Source: Actinocorallia herbida
GTDB taxonomy: Bacteria; Actinomycetota; Actinomycetes; Streptosporangiales; Streptosporangiaceae
Assembly (NCBI RefSeq): GCF_003751225.1
Contig: NZ_RJKE01000001.1
Span: 1-64,000 of the forward strand
DNA length: 64,000 bases
Reading direction: 5' to 3'
Shown here: positions 23,634 to 31,164 of the stretch, one piece after another
How positions within the stretch are numbered: position 1 is the stretch's first letter
Layout of the letters: every line of letters begins with the position of its first letter
Translations under genes and position numbers: made by a program
The notes under the pieces: generated by a model
Told to the model about the DNA's origin: nothing
What the model saw: only the letters and a program-made list of their open reading frames with translations
The model's database searches: none

Positions 23634-23976
23634 CCGGCCGAGCGCGGCGGCGCCCTTCCTCCATCCACAGCTCCGCGACCGCCGGGTCCCCGCCCGCCTT
23701 CATCAGCAGGTCCGCGCGGGCCGCGTGCCCCATCTCCACGCCGCCCGCCTCCAGCCGATACTGCGCATGTCCGCGGTTGAGGCCAGCAGCCTTGCCGAGC
23801 AGGTCCGTCCGCAGCGTCTCGGTCCTATCGGTCGCGACCTCGTGCAGCTCGGCGATCGCCGCCTTCAGCGCGTCGTCTTCAGGGCAGGTGTGGGGCGCCC
23901 AGCGGGCGGCGACGCCCGCGATCCACGCGGACATGATCCGGTCGGCGGGCGGGATCGCGTTCGGGTCGGAGAGCAC
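23614..23976 (-). CDS. Hypothetical protein at the left edge of the phage region
   Basis: A 120-aa, mainly helical protein with GTG start (23976). It contains NRGHAQYRLEAGGVEMGHAA and VATDRTETLRTDLLGKAAGL, the latter slightly HTH-like. No ribosome site is evident, so the start is uncertain. It is convergent with the 46-aa gene. Confidence 0.55.
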   Translation of the reverse strand: MLSDPNAIPPADRIMSAWIAGVAARWAPHTCPEDDALKAAIAELHEVATDRTETLRTDLLGKAAGLNRGHAQYRLEAGGVEMGHAARADLLMKAGGDPAVAELWMEEGRRRARPVMPPQH

Positions 23977-24042
23977 GTCTCGATGCTAGAACACCGGTTC
24001 GATCTGAGGTGTGCGACCCACCCGGGCGCAGCGCCATCTCAG

Positions 24043-24402
24043 TTAGGAGTGCTGCGCGGCACGGCACTCGGGGCAGCGGCATCCCTGATGCCGGTAGGTT
24101 CCCCGCCGCCCGTGGTCAAGCGTCTCGTCACGGCCCTCCATCAGCGCCGCATCCAGGCGGCGGGACCAGTCGACATCCCAGCTTGCGCGCCCGTGGAGGG
24201 CCACGGAGGTGACGCCGTGCGCCTCAGCCACTTCGGCGATCCTGCCTCCCGCGGCAAGCGCGGCGAGGATCTGCTCCTCCACCGGAGCAAGGGCCGCCAC
24301 CGCCCACGCGCGGCGCATCTCGCGGGTCTGCTCGTTATGGCCTTCGCGAGCGCCGGCGTCGCGGTCGCCTTTGCGCCAGCGGGAGTTCGCGGTGATGGGC
24401 AT
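24043..24402 (-). CDS. HTH protein with C-terminal GCRCxxC motif
   Basis: About 119 aa. EEQILAALAAGGRIAEVAEA, then HGVTSVALHGRASWD, suggests a helix-turn-helix. The C-terminus GTYRHQGCRCPECRAA is a Cys/His motif that recurs on actinomycete phage and ICE proteins and probably binds zinc. The ATG at 24402 is chosen because GAGGA lies 5 nt upstream; a GTG at 24414 is the alternative. It lies just downstream of the CRISPR-like repeats. Confidence 0.65.
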   Translation of the reverse strand: MPITANSRWRKGDRDAGAREGHNEQTREMRRAWAVAALAPVEEQILAALAAGGRIAEVAEAHGVTSVALHGRASWDVDWSRRLDAALMEGRDETLDHGRRGTYRHQGCRCPECRAAQHS

Positions 24403-24427
24403 GCTGTTCCTCACGACACCGACACGT

Positions 24428-24612
24428 GATGTATCCCCGCCTGTGCGGGGCAGGTTGCGTCAGCCCTAGCCCGGGGAGCCGGAGGCGGGCCATCCCCGCG
24501 CACGCGGGGCCAATTGCCATGTGAGGCATCCCCGCTCTCGCAGGGCGGTCTTGCTTCGACCGCAGGGCCGAAAACCCAAGACGGTCCACCCCCGCTCTCA
24601 CGGGGCGTGGTG
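24428..24612 (-). CRISPR. Degenerate type I-E-like repeat mini-array
   Basis: Four copies of an imperfect CCCCGC-N4-GCGGGGATG-type repeat on the minus strand, with stem cores starting (plus coordinates) at 24435, 24494, 24530 and 24590. Intervals are 59, 36 and 60 bp. The 59/60-bp periods match a 28-nt repeat plus ~32-nt spacer of type I-E systems; the middle spacer is truncated. Repeats R2 and R1 carry stem mismatches. No cas genes are in the window. The interval has no convincing gene. A set of independent hairpins is the alternative. Confidence 0.45.
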
Positions 24613-24660
24613 CCGATGCTACGGCACCAGTGGCGGCCTGTCAGGTGCCCGAAGCCACCG

Positions 24661-25308
24661 TTAGTAGTCGCCCTTGAGGGAGGTGATGTACATGCTGGCC
24701 TCGCGCTTGGACATCTCCGCGACGCCCTTGCGGGTGGTCGGGCCGCCGAAGTAGAAGCCGCCGCCGTCGCCGGTGCGCTGGCGGTCGGCGAGGAGCTCCA
24801 TGATGAAGTCGACCTGGCGGGGCGTTGCGAGGGGCCCTTTCTCGGCTTCCAGGGCCCGGCGGCGGTCGGCCTCCGCCTCCTGCTCGGCCGCCTTGGCATC
24901 GGCGTCGGCCTGGGCGGCGACGCGGCGGTCGATCCCGGCGACGTGGTCGGTGACCTTCCGGATGAGGGCGGCGCTGACGGTGTCGGCCGGCTTCTGGTCG
25001 TCCTCGAAGGTGCGGGACTTGAGCTCACCGGGGTCGCCGGGGGCGGCTCCGGTGATCAGCCAGAAGTGGCGGCCCTTGTGGAGGTTGCGCTCGATGCGGT
25101 AGTCGTCGGGAGTGCCGTTGAGGAACGCGGCCACGATCTCGGCGAGACCCCGGTCACTGTAGAGGTGGTTGTGGGCGCGGTAGTCCTTGCCGGGGCCCCA
25201 GCCGGTCGGGGTGCCGTCGGTGCGGACGACGGCCCAGCGGTCGGAGAGGCGGCCGAGGCTCTGGACCTGGGTCTTCTCGACCTTGTATCGGGCGGGGGTG
25301 TCGGTCAT
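24661..25308 (-). CDS. Hypothetical phage protein with coiled coil
   Basis: A 215-aa protein coupled to its upstream neighbour (ATGA). The N-terminal ~120 residues are alpha/beta (VRTDGTPTGWGPGKDYRAHN; RGLAEIVAAFLNGTPDDYRI). Residues ~135-165 are an Ala/Glu coiled coil. The C-terminus (LATPRQVDFIMELLADRQ, then MSKREASMYITSLKGD) matches a motif recurrent at the end of actinophage proteins. No function is known. Confidence 0.7.
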   Translation of the reverse strand: MTDTPARYKVEKTQVQSLGRLSDRWAVVRTDGTPTGWGPGKDYRAHNHLYSDRGLAEIVAAFLNGTPDDYRIERNLHKGRHFWLITGAAPGDPGELKSRTFEDDQKPADTVSAALIRKVTDHVAGIDRRVAAQADADAKAAEQEAEADRRRALEAEKGPLATPRQVDFIMELLADRQRTGDGGGFYFGGPTTRKGVAEMSKREASMYITSLKGDY

Positions 25309-25946
25309 GCGGGCCTCGTGGCGGGGGCGCTGTGCTGGCGGAGGTAGTCGCGCACTGCCCGGTCGGTGGGTTCTGCGATGGCGCGGAGCCGCTCGGCCTC
25401 GGCCTTCTGCTCGCGGACGAGGTCGAGCATGCGCCGGTCCTCGCCGGGCAGCAACTCCTGCCAGTACTGGTGCCGACCGCTGGCGATCATGCCGAGCCCG
25501 GTCCAGTCCGGGAACCTGCCGTGTGTCCCGCCCGGGTTGAGCAGCCACCGCTCCCGCATCGCCTCGTGCCGGTCGAGGGCCGCCTGGTCGTACTGCTCGC
25601 TCTCGGGCAGCTCGGAGGTGGCCAGGCGGGTTCCTGCCCAGCCGGAGTCCAGGGCCCTGATTCGGCGCCAGGCCGCGGCGGCGGGCTGGGAGGCGACGGA
25701 TGCGGCCACCCTGACCTGCATGAGCCGGATCAGGTACTCGTTCTCGGGACTGTCCCACCGGCCGGGCTCGGCGGGCATGGTCACCACGATCTCGCCGTCG
25801 ATGCGGCCTTGGATCGTCCTGGGGTGGCCCTCGGCCGGGGTCATGCATATGACCGCGTAGGGCTCGTGCTCGTAGCCGAATCCGCTGCCGTGCACGGGGA
25901 TCTCTTCGGGGGGCATGACCGTCGGAATGCTGCTCATGCTGCTCAT
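25305..25946 (-). CDS. Hypothetical phage protein
   Basis: A 213-aa protein. AAAGGAG precedes the first of two ATGs in a MSSMSS repeat. The centre (EPYAVICMTPAEGHPRTIQG; SPENEYLIRLMQVRVAA) looks folded, and the C-terminal ~50 residues are helical. It is co-transcribed with the 24661 gene. A CRISPR-like hairpin and a terminator lie upstream. No family is recognised. Confidence 0.7.
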   Translation of the reverse strand: MSSMSSIPTVMPPEEIPVHGSGFGYEHEPYAVICMTPAEGHPRTIQGRIDGEIVVTMPAEPGRWDSPENEYLIRLMQVRVAASVASQPAAAAWRRIRALDSGWAGTRLATSELPESEQYDQAALDRHEAMRERWLLNPGGTHGRFPDWTGLGMIASGRHQYWQELLPGEDRRMLDLVREQKAEAERLRAIAEPTDRAVRDYLRQHSAPATRPA

Positions 25947-25983
25947 GCTGCTCCTTTGCGGGAGGTGGGTATCTTGGGACTCT

Positions 25984-26007
25984 GCTCCCCGCTCGCGCGG
26001 GGGTCAC
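25984..26007 (-). other. Isolated CRISPR-like hairpin
   Basis: CTCCCCGCTCGCGCGGGGGTCAC resembles the repeats at 24.4-24.6 kb but stands alone, 38 bp upstream of the 25946 start. It may be a 5'-leader hairpin. Confidence 0.3.
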
Positions 26008-26008
26008 A

Positions 26009-26037
26009 GAGCCCACCGGCTAGGCCCCGGTGGGCTC
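26009..26037 (-). terminator. Terminator after the 26098 gene
   Basis: A perfect 11-bp stem GAGCCCACCGG / CCGGTGGGCTC with a 7-nt loop, about 60 bp beyond the upstream gene's stop. Confidence 0.7.
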
Positions 26038-26097
26038 ATCCAGCAGCGTAGGACGCCGGGCCGGTCCTCGGCGGGTACTTCGCCTGGCCCGGCCAGC

Positions 26098-26469
26098 TCA
26101 CAGGAGCTGGTCGTGGAGGCGCTCACCGAGGGCGATGAGCGCGGCCTGGGGGATGCGGCGTGGCGGGTTCGCGATGGTAACCCGGCCGTCCCGGGAGCCG
26201 ATGGCGAACCCGCCGGCGAGGAGGTCGCGGGGCTCGGCGCACAGGACGATGCGGGTCTGGCCGAGTTCGAAGACGGCCTGGGCGCGGAGGGTGGGGTCGA
26301 TCGCGGCGAGCTCGTCCGGCAGGAGTGCGGCCAGGCCGCTGACGGAGATGAGCCGCAGGCCGCTCCGGACCCGGTCGCGAACCTGGACCTGGACGGTGTG
26401 GGTCGTCCCGACCTCGTCGGTGTAGGTGAGGGTCGCGCCGAGGTCGACGGCGTCGGGGGTCTGGGTCAC
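26098..26469 (-). CDS. Hypothetical protein under a palindrome-controlled promoter
   Basis: A 123-aa protein, GTG start with GGAG 5 nt upstream. Predicted beta-rich start (LGATLTYTDEVGTTHTVQVQ) and helical end. It is transcribed from the consensus-like promoter at 26551-26592, whose palindrome it shares with the divergent zinc-protein gene. No family is recognised. Confidence 0.65.
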   Translation of the reverse strand: MTQTPDAVDLGATLTYTDEVGTTHTVQVQVRDRVRSGLRLISVSGLAALLPDELAAIDPTLRAQAVFELGQTRIVLCAEPRDLLAGGFAIGSRDGRVTIANPPRRIPQAALIALGERLHDQLL

Positions 26470-26550
26470 TTGGGCTCCGATCTCGATGCGGCGCAGCAGG
26501 CTCGCGGTCGCGATGACCCAGCGGCTGGCTGCTGCGGTGTTCTGCCCCCA

Positions 26551-26592
26551 ATTATGCTCAGACCGTCTGCCTATGTCAAGTCGGTCTGAGCA
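26551..26592 (-). promoter_or_regulatory. Promoter P2 with TGCTCAGACCG / CGGTCTGAGCA palindrome
   Basis: On the minus strand TTGACA (26579-26574), a 17-bp spacer and CATAAT (26556-26551) form a near-consensus promoter. The inverted arms TGCTCAGACCG (26555-26565) and CGGTCTGAGCA (26582-26592) flank it. The unit is almost identical to P1 at 26.9 kb in the opposite orientation. Confidence 0.8.
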
Positions 26593-26858
26593 TTCCTCGG
26601 GTCGGATCCTTTCGAGGCCAGCCGCTCCCTGGAGGCGCGCTTCTTCTCCGCCGCGGTGCGCGCGGCCTCGGGGTCCAGCATCTGGTGCAGCCCGTTCCGG
26701 CTCACGCCCAGTACCTGCATCAGCTGCGCCCTGGTCCTTCCCGAGGTGAGTGCCCTGTTCAGGTCGGCGGCGCGGCGCTTGCGCAGCTCCTCTGTCATGG
26801 CTGCGAGGTCGCGCTCGTACGCGCCCTGGACGTCGCGGATCTCCTTGTCGCTCATCAT
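26571..26858 (-). CDS. Small HTH regulator between twin promoters
   Basis: About 95 aa (tandem ATGs at 26858 and 26855). A helical N-terminus is followed by an HTH (SGRTRAQLMQVLGVSRNGLH), then a basic helix. Its 3' end runs into promoter P2, and P1 lies just upstream on the other strand. It is the obvious candidate to bind the shared TGCTCAGACCG palindromes and control both divergent units. No ribosome site is evident. A T-rich stretch near 26876 precedes it. Confidence 0.65.
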   Translation of the reverse strand: MMSDKEIRDVQGAYERDLAAMTEELRKRRAADLNRALTSGRTRAQLMQVLGVSRNGLHQMLDPEAARTAAEKKRASRERLASKGSDPRNAQTDLT

Positions 26859-26880
26859 GGTCCAGAGGCTACCACTTTTT

Positions 26881-26930
26881 TGCTCAGACCGACTTGACAT
26901 GTTCAGACGGTCTGAGCATACTTAAGGGCG
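26881..26930 (+). promoter_or_regulatory. Promoter P1 with palindrome; leaderless transcript
   Basis: TTGACA (26894-26899), a 17-bp spacer and CATACT (26917-26922) sit between palindrome arms TGCTCAGACCG (26881-26891) and CGGTCTGAGCA. The expected start of transcription coincides with the GTG at 26930, implying a leaderless mRNA. Confidence 0.8.
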
Positions 26931-27253
26931 TGACGACGACGCAGACCGCCCCCGCCCCCCGCCTCGAGACCGTCGAGTGCGGCGGCACCCACCACAGCAA
27001 GGACCACCGCATGGTCCGCTGGAGCATCCGCCGCCACGGCGCGGTCTGCCCCGCCTGCGCGAACACCGGCTTCTACACCCGCTGCGCCCGCTGCCTCGTC
27101 ACCAACTGCACCGGCGGCAAGGACTGCCCGACCTGCCTGAACTGCGACGACAACAAGGACGTCGCCTGCGAGTGCGACGGCGGGATCGTCGACGGCGACC
27201 AGAACTGCACCATCTGCGCCGGCACCGGCCACCTGGTCTGCCCCGCCTGCTAG
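26930..27253 (+). CDS. DnaJ-type multi-zinc-finger protein
   Basis: A 107-aa Cys-rich protein: CPAC (40-43), CARC, CPTCLNC, CECDGG, CTICAGTG and a terminal CPAC, alternating CxxC and CxxCxGxG-like units as in the DnaJ zinc region. No J-domain is present. Such stand-alone modules occur in actinophages and may bind protein or nucleic acid. It is expressed from a strong palindrome-controlled promoter with no leader, so it is probably early or regulated. Confidence 0.7.
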   Translation: MTTTQTAPAPRLETVECGGTHHSKDHRMVRWSIRRHGAVCPACANTGFYTRCARCLVTNCTGGKDCPTCLNCDDNKDVACECDGGIVDGDQNCTICAGTGHLVCPAC

Positions 27254-27259
27254 GCCTTC

Positions 27260-27283
27260 GGGTCCGCCCTCCGGGGCGGGCCC
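27260..27283 (+). terminator. Terminator after the zinc-protein gene
   Basis: A 10-bp stem with one G-U pair (GGGTCCGCCC / GGGCGGGCCC), 6 bp beyond the stop codon. Confidence 0.65.
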
Positions 27284-27413
27284 TCCCGAACCCCTACGCG
27301 TAGCGGGGCAAGTCCGTACCGTCGTCACGGATGCGCCCGCCAAGGAGAACGATCATTCCGAAGACCCCCAGCTGACGAAACGCCCCACTGATCCCAACAA
27401 GAGGACCCGGACC

Positions 27414-27866
27414 ATGACCGCTCGAACTCTCGACCAGGTAATCGCCTCCGGCCCGTTCCCCACCCAGCAGGCCGCCGCCATCGCCTCACAGATCGCCACC
27501 CAGCTCGTGGCCCTCCACACCGAGGTGCACCTGCGCTACGCCCTCACGCCCGACACCATCGTCCTGGCCGACGACGGCACCGTCCTACTGCTGGACCGGA
27601 ACGTCGCGGGCTGGTGGCAGGGAGAAGCACCCGAGCTCTGGCCCCAAGGCACATCCATCGACTCCGGGCCCGACGTCTACAGCCTCGGCATCATCATCAA
27701 GAGCCTGGTCCTCGGCGAGAACCCGCCCCACCTGTCCATGCATGCCGGCGCTCTCGGCAGCCTGGAGGATCTGGCCCTGCAGATGGCAGAGACCGACCCT
27801 GGCGCAAGGCCGTGGCTCCGCGACGCCGCCGCCCGCCTGGCTGAGCGGGCTCATGGTCACACCTGA
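27414..27866 (+). CDS. Miniature kinase-like protein, probably inactive
   Basis: A 150-aa protein resembling only the C-lobe of a Ser/Thr kinase. RYALTPDTIVL (41-51) aligns with the catalytic loop HRDLKPxNIL, DRN (61-63) with DFG, EAPELWPQG (71-79) with the APE motif, DVYSLGIIIKSLVLG (87-101) with helix F, and ARPWLRDA with the final Arg helix. The catalytic Asp, Lys and Asn of the loop are lost and there is no N-lobe or ATP-binding loop. It would be a pseudokinase or scaffold. AGAGGAC precedes the ATG, and a strong terminator follows. Confidence 0.65.
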   Translation: MTARTLDQVIASGPFPTQQAAAIASQIATQLVALHTEVHLRYALTPDTIVLADDGTVLLLDRNVAGWWQGEAPELWPQGTSIDSGPDVYSLGIIIKSLVLGENPPHLSMHAGALGSLEDLALQMAETDPGARPWLRDAAARLAERAHGHT

Positions 27867-27892
27867 GCCGAACACCTCTCCCCGACAGCGCA

Positions 27893-27935
27893 GGCCCTTT
27901 CCTGTGGAATTCCATTCCTTCCACAGGAAAGGGCC
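27893..27935 (+). terminator. Strong terminator after the kinase-like gene
   Basis: A perfect 15-bp stem, GGCCCTTTCCTGTGG / CCACAGGAAAGGGCC, with a 13-nt loop. Confidence 0.8.
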
Positions 27936-28001
27936 GAAACGAATGCCGCACCCCATCTGGCCTGGGCCATCATCAGCTCAGGCCCCAACCCGAGGAGCAG
28001 C

Positions 28002-28775
28002 ATGAGCGACTACGCTGGCCCCGCGACAATCACCACCCCGGACGGCACCACGATCAACGTCGCCCTGGACATCCGGGACCATACCGGCCTGCCCGTCCCG
28101 TCCTGGAGCGGCCACGCCACCGACCTTCCGCAGGACGGCGCGCGGCGCCTGGCCGATGCCGACATCCTCACCTTCACGCTCCCCGACGGACGGAGCGGAC
28201 AGGGCTACATCACCGAGCTGCACCTGGAGGCGGAGACGGCCTCCGCCCGCATCCGCGGCGCGGGCGGGAAGCTCTTCACCGGCTCCGCCGGCCAGAGCAT
28301 CGAGGACCAGGTCGACGCGATCACCAAGGCCGCGGGGAAGGACTACTACTCGCTGCCGGAGCTGTACATGGCCGCCGTCGCCGACGCGCTCGACCGTGCC
28401 GGGGTCTCCGTTGCCTCGCACTGGGCGAACCCCGACGACCCCCGCAACGGCGCGATCGAGCTGGCCGTCCCTGCCCCCTACGAGGAGCGGCACGTGGCGT
28501 GGAGCGAGACCGACGGCTGGGGCTACATCCCCACCACCGACACGACCAAAGGCGGCGACCGTTTCGAGGTCCTGCCCGTCGACCTCCTCGCGCTGCCCGA
28601 GGACGTGGTCGCCGCGGCCATGGCCCGTCTCACCCGGGACAAGGAGCCCCGCCCGGCCGCCGCCTGGACGCCCCCGGACGACTACACGACCGCGCCCTTC
28701 AGCCAGGAAGAGTACTGCCTGGAGCTGGAGCGCGGCCTGGCCGCCTACGCCACCCACCCGGCCAACCAGCCCTGA
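28002..28775 (+). CDS. Hypothetical phage protein with DUF4873-like start
   Basis: A 257-aa protein, GAGGAG upstream. The N-terminal ~90 residues (YAGPATITTPDGTTINVALD, SWSGHATDL, GRSGQGYITEL) resemble the actinobacterial DUF4873 beta fold. The C-terminal half (PAPYEERHVAWSETDGWGYI) is a second alpha/beta part. The function is unknown. It is flanked by terminators on both sides, indicating a stand-alone unit. Confidence 0.65.
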   Translation: MSDYAGPATITTPDGTTINVALDIRDHTGLPVPSWSGHATDLPQDGARRLADADILTFTLPDGRSGQGYITELHLEAETASARIRGAGGKLFTGSAGQSIEDQVDAITKAAGKDYYSLPELYMAAVADALDRAGVSVASHWANPDDPRNGAIELAVPAPYEERHVAWSETDGWGYIPTTDTTKGGDRFEVLPVDLLALPEDVVAAAMARLTRDKEPRPAAAWTPPDDYTTAPFSQEEYCLELERGLAAYATHPANQP

Positions 28776-28788
28776 CCCGGACACGCGA

Positions 28789-28817
28789 AAGCGCCCCGCC
28801 AGGCAGGCGAGGCGCTT
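28789..28817 (+). terminator. Terminator after the 28002 gene
   Basis: A 12-bp stem with one mismatch (AAGCGCCCCGCC / GGCGAGGCGCTT), 14 bp beyond the stop. Confidence 0.7.
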
Positions 28818-28884
28818 CTCTGGTCGCAGACCGGACGCGACGGAAGCCGCAAGTCTAGAACTGCCGTGCCACTCACGCACGAGA

Positions 28885-28916
28885 ACGGCCCGCCTCCCCG
28901 AAGGGAGACGGGCCGT
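28885..28916 (-). terminator. Hairpin downstream of thyX
   Basis: Stem ACGGCCCG...CGGGCCGT extended by CTCCC/GGGAG around a CGAA tetraloop, 58 bp beyond the thyX stop. Could serve both strands. Confidence 0.65.
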
Positions 28917-28973
28917 CGCGTTTGCCCCGCGCGACTTCACCAAGCTACGCCGAGATCCGGAACCCCGCCAGAC

Positions 28974-29771
28974 CTACACCTTGCGCCACCGCGGCACCCA
29001 CGCCCCGTCGACGACCTCATAGTCACCGAACAACGCAGGCGCCTCAGCCACCAGCACCTCACCGATCTTGCCGAACAGCAGCCGGATCTCCTCCTCAGCA
29101 CCCTCAGCCGTCCGAGCCTCCAGCGTGTGCCGGAGCGTCCGCACGTTCGCCGTCCAGACCAGGCCGGTGGCGACGCCCTCGGGGGCGAAGCGGCGCATGA
29201 AGGAGGTGCGGTGCTTCTTCTCCTTGAAGGGCACGCCCTCGGCGTCGAGGCCGAAGTGCCCGGCCATCCAGCCCTGGAACTGCTCCATCTGCTCCAGCAG
29301 CGCCGTCGCCTTCTCCATCAGCTCCGCATCCTCCTGCGCCCACTCGGGGAACCAGAACGGCAGCTCATCCAGCCGGACGAACCGGAGCGACTCCTGCGAG
29401 ATCGCCACACCCGGACGATGCCGAATCAGCTCATGCGTCGTCACGCGCGAGCAGTTGTGCAGCGCGAAGCTGAAGCTCACGTGCTCCAGGACCGAGCCGT
29501 GCAGGCTCGCCAGGATGTTCTGGAGGTAGGCGGTCTGGTCGGTGCGGACCCGGGTGACGTTCGGGTTCAGGCCGGGCTCCCAGGAGCGGTAGCACAGGCG
29601 GCCCGCGAACTCGGCGAGATTCTGGGGGTCGTTCAGATGGGTGTCGAGGTCGCCGCGGTCCAGCCGCTCCAGCCAGGACTCGCCGCCGACCTCCTTGAGG
29701 TAGCGGGCCACCTCGTCGTAGTCCAGCTGCGGCTTGGCGAGGAGGAAGACCTCCGGCTCAACGTGCTTCAC
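28974..29771 (-). CDS. thyX: Flavin-dependent thymidylate synthase ThyX
   Basis: A 265-aa protein with the ThyX signature RHRPGVAISQESLR (117-130), which fits RHRx7S, and conserved partners such as HVSFSFALHNCSRVTTHELI, AGRLCYRSW and ANVRTLRHTLEART. ThyX makes dTMP from dUMP with FAD, NADPH and methylene-tetrahydrofolate. Phages carry it to raise thymidine supply for DNA synthesis. The GTG at 29771 follows AGAAGGGA. It stands alone between the lysis/cargo genes and the plus-strand units. Confidence 0.95.
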   Translation of the reverse strand: MKHVEPEVFLLAKPQLDYDEVARYLKEVGGESWLERLDRGDLDTHLNDPQNLAEFAGRLCYRSWEPGLNPNVTRVRTDQTAYLQNILASLHGSVLEHVSFSFALHNCSRVTTHELIRHRPGVAISQESLRFVRLDELPFWFPEWAQEDAELMEKATALLEQMEQFQGWMAGHFGLDAEGVPFKEKKHRTSFMRRFAPEGVATGLVWTANVRTLRHTLEARTAEGAEEEIRLLFGKIGEVLVAEAPALFGDYEVVDGAWVPRWRKV

Positions 29772-29815
29772 GAGATCCCTTCTGCAGCTCGAATCTTAGG
29801 AGCCGTCAAGCCACG

Positions 29816-30529
29816 CTACTCGGGCTGCTCGACCTCGCACTCCTCCACCCAGCGGGCCACCACGCTCAAGGTCGCCAAGTATTCAAGGGCCTCCTGCTCC
29901 GACCAGGCCACCTGCTCCTGGTGGGCCGCAATGTTCCTGATCGCGAGGAACGCGCCCGCCGCCACGTACTTCGCGCCCTCCTGCTTTGCCTTCCAGGTCG
30001 GCAACAGCCGGTCGCCGGGGAAACGGAGCCGAGGCTTCCCTGCAACCGCATCCTTCGTGTCGAAGGACTGCATGCACAGGTCCGTCTCGCCAATGTCGTG
30101 GCGTTCCAGCTTCTGCTGGATACGCGCGTTGACCGTCCGGGCAGCCGCCAGCACAGCGTCTTGACGTGCCCCCGCGTCCCAAAGAGCCGCCGCACCTCCC
30201 CACACCCACGGGTGAAGCTGATCGGCCGAGAGAGCCGGGGCCTGCGGGCCCAGCTTGGACTCCACGTCGTCCATATCCCGCAGGATTCCGAGGCCCCGCT
30301 GGCACTGGCCGCGGGCGGTGGTTTCACCGGCCATCAGGTCGAGGTTGACCTCACTGCCGAGGCCGGGCTGCAGCCTGTCCAGGATCTGCTTCACAGTCGG
30401 CTCAGCCTGAAGAAGCTTCTCCCGAATGCTCCGATCCCCGAAGATCTCGCCAGGGCGCTTCGTCGGCATGTACCGGTCGACAAGGTCAACGAACGCCTGA
30501 AGCTGTGCACCCACCCAATCGCGATCCAC
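29816..30529 (-). CDS. TIGR02391 (Ymh)-like protein
   Basis: A 237-aa protein whose C-terminal ~120 residues match the TIGR02391 pattern: LWDAGARQDAVLAAARTVNA, ETDLCMQSFD, AAGAFLAIRNIAAHQEQVAW. The RN-x-x-AH element near the end is characteristic. Members are scattered among phages, plasmids and defence-associated loci with no proven activity. It forms a pair with the membrane protein upstream (19-bp gap). Confidence 0.75.
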   Translation of the reverse strand: MDRDWVGAQLQAFVDLVDRYMPTKRPGEIFGDRSIREKLLQAEPTVKQILDRLQPGLGSEVNLDLMAGETTARGQCQRGLGILRDMDDVESKLGPQAPALSADQLHPWVWGGAAALWDAGARQDAVLAAARTVNARIQQKLERHDIGETDLCMQSFDTKDAVAGKPRLRFPGDRLLPTWKAKQEGAKYVAAGAFLAIRNIAAHQEQVAWSEQEALEYLATLSVVARWVEECEVEQPE

Positions 30530-30548
30530 TGTCGTGCACGCTCCTTTC

Positions 30549-31133
30549 CTAATCAGGCTTGCTCTCTCGCCGCAGGAGGCGGCGCATCAGTGAAGGCTTC
30601 TCGATGAGGCCCCGTCGGCGATCAACGCGCCCCCGAAGCTCCGCCAGCTCCTGCCGGAAGGCCTCAGCCTTCTCATCGAACACCGCCCTGTCTCTGATCA
30701 GTGAATCCTGCAGGGGCTCAAGGGCGAAAGCCAGAGCCTTAGCCTGCTCGACGATCGCGACCTCGCCGCCTCGCCAAGTGGTGACCCGTAGGAGGGCCAG
30801 CGTCAGCCGGTCGAGCCGCGGGAGCAGAACTTCATGAAAGTCCCGGGCCACGCGGCGCCGAGTGCGAAGCCTGTCCCACAGGGTGTCCTCGATCCAACCG
30901 CCTCGAATCAGCGCGATCGCTCCGCCCGCGCTGACTGCGGCTGCGAGCATCTCGGCGAGCTGCCGGTCCCACTGGTCCTGGTCTTCCAGGAGTTCGCGGC
31001 GCTTCTGCTGCTTCGTGCTGATCCGGGCCTGGCCCAAGTTCGCGATGAGGCCAGCCATGAGCACACCGGCTATGCCGATCAACGCAGCGACGACCTCAGG
31101 GCCCGAAGCCACTGCGCCGGTGACGAAGTCCAT
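30549..31133 (-). CDS. Membrane-anchored coiled-coil protein paired with the TIGR02391 gene
   Basis: A 194-aa protein. One N-terminal transmembrane helix (VVAALIGIAGVLMAGLIANL, about 14-33) is followed by a long charged helical region (ISTKQQKRRELLEDQDQWDR through FRQELAELRGRVDRRRG). The ATG at 31133 is the best start. Being next to a TIGR02391 gene and outside the lysis cassette (hairpin at 31165-31196), the pair looks like cargo such as lysogenic conversion or superinfection control. This is inference. Confidence 0.65.
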   Translation of the reverse strand: MDFVTGAVASGPEVVAALIGIAGVLMAGLIANLGQARISTKQQKRRELLEDQDQWDRQLAEMLAAAVSAGGAIALIRGGWIEDTLWDRLRTRRRVARDFHEVLLPRLDRLTLALLRVTTWRGGEVAIVEQAKALAFALEPLQDSLIRDRAVFDEKAEAFRQELAELRGRVDRRRGLIEKPSLMRRLLRRESKPD

Positions 31134-31164
31134 CCGTCCATCATCTGGTCCGGGTACGACAAAA

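Noticed and set aside
24335-25028. Frames reading RACAGM- and PRVRGDGP-like peptides
   Set aside because: These are translations of the CRISPR-like repeats, a known source of false small proteins.
25984-26007. Fifth repeat of the CRISPR-like array
   Set aside because: It is 1.4 kb away and solitary, so it is kept only as an isolated hairpin.
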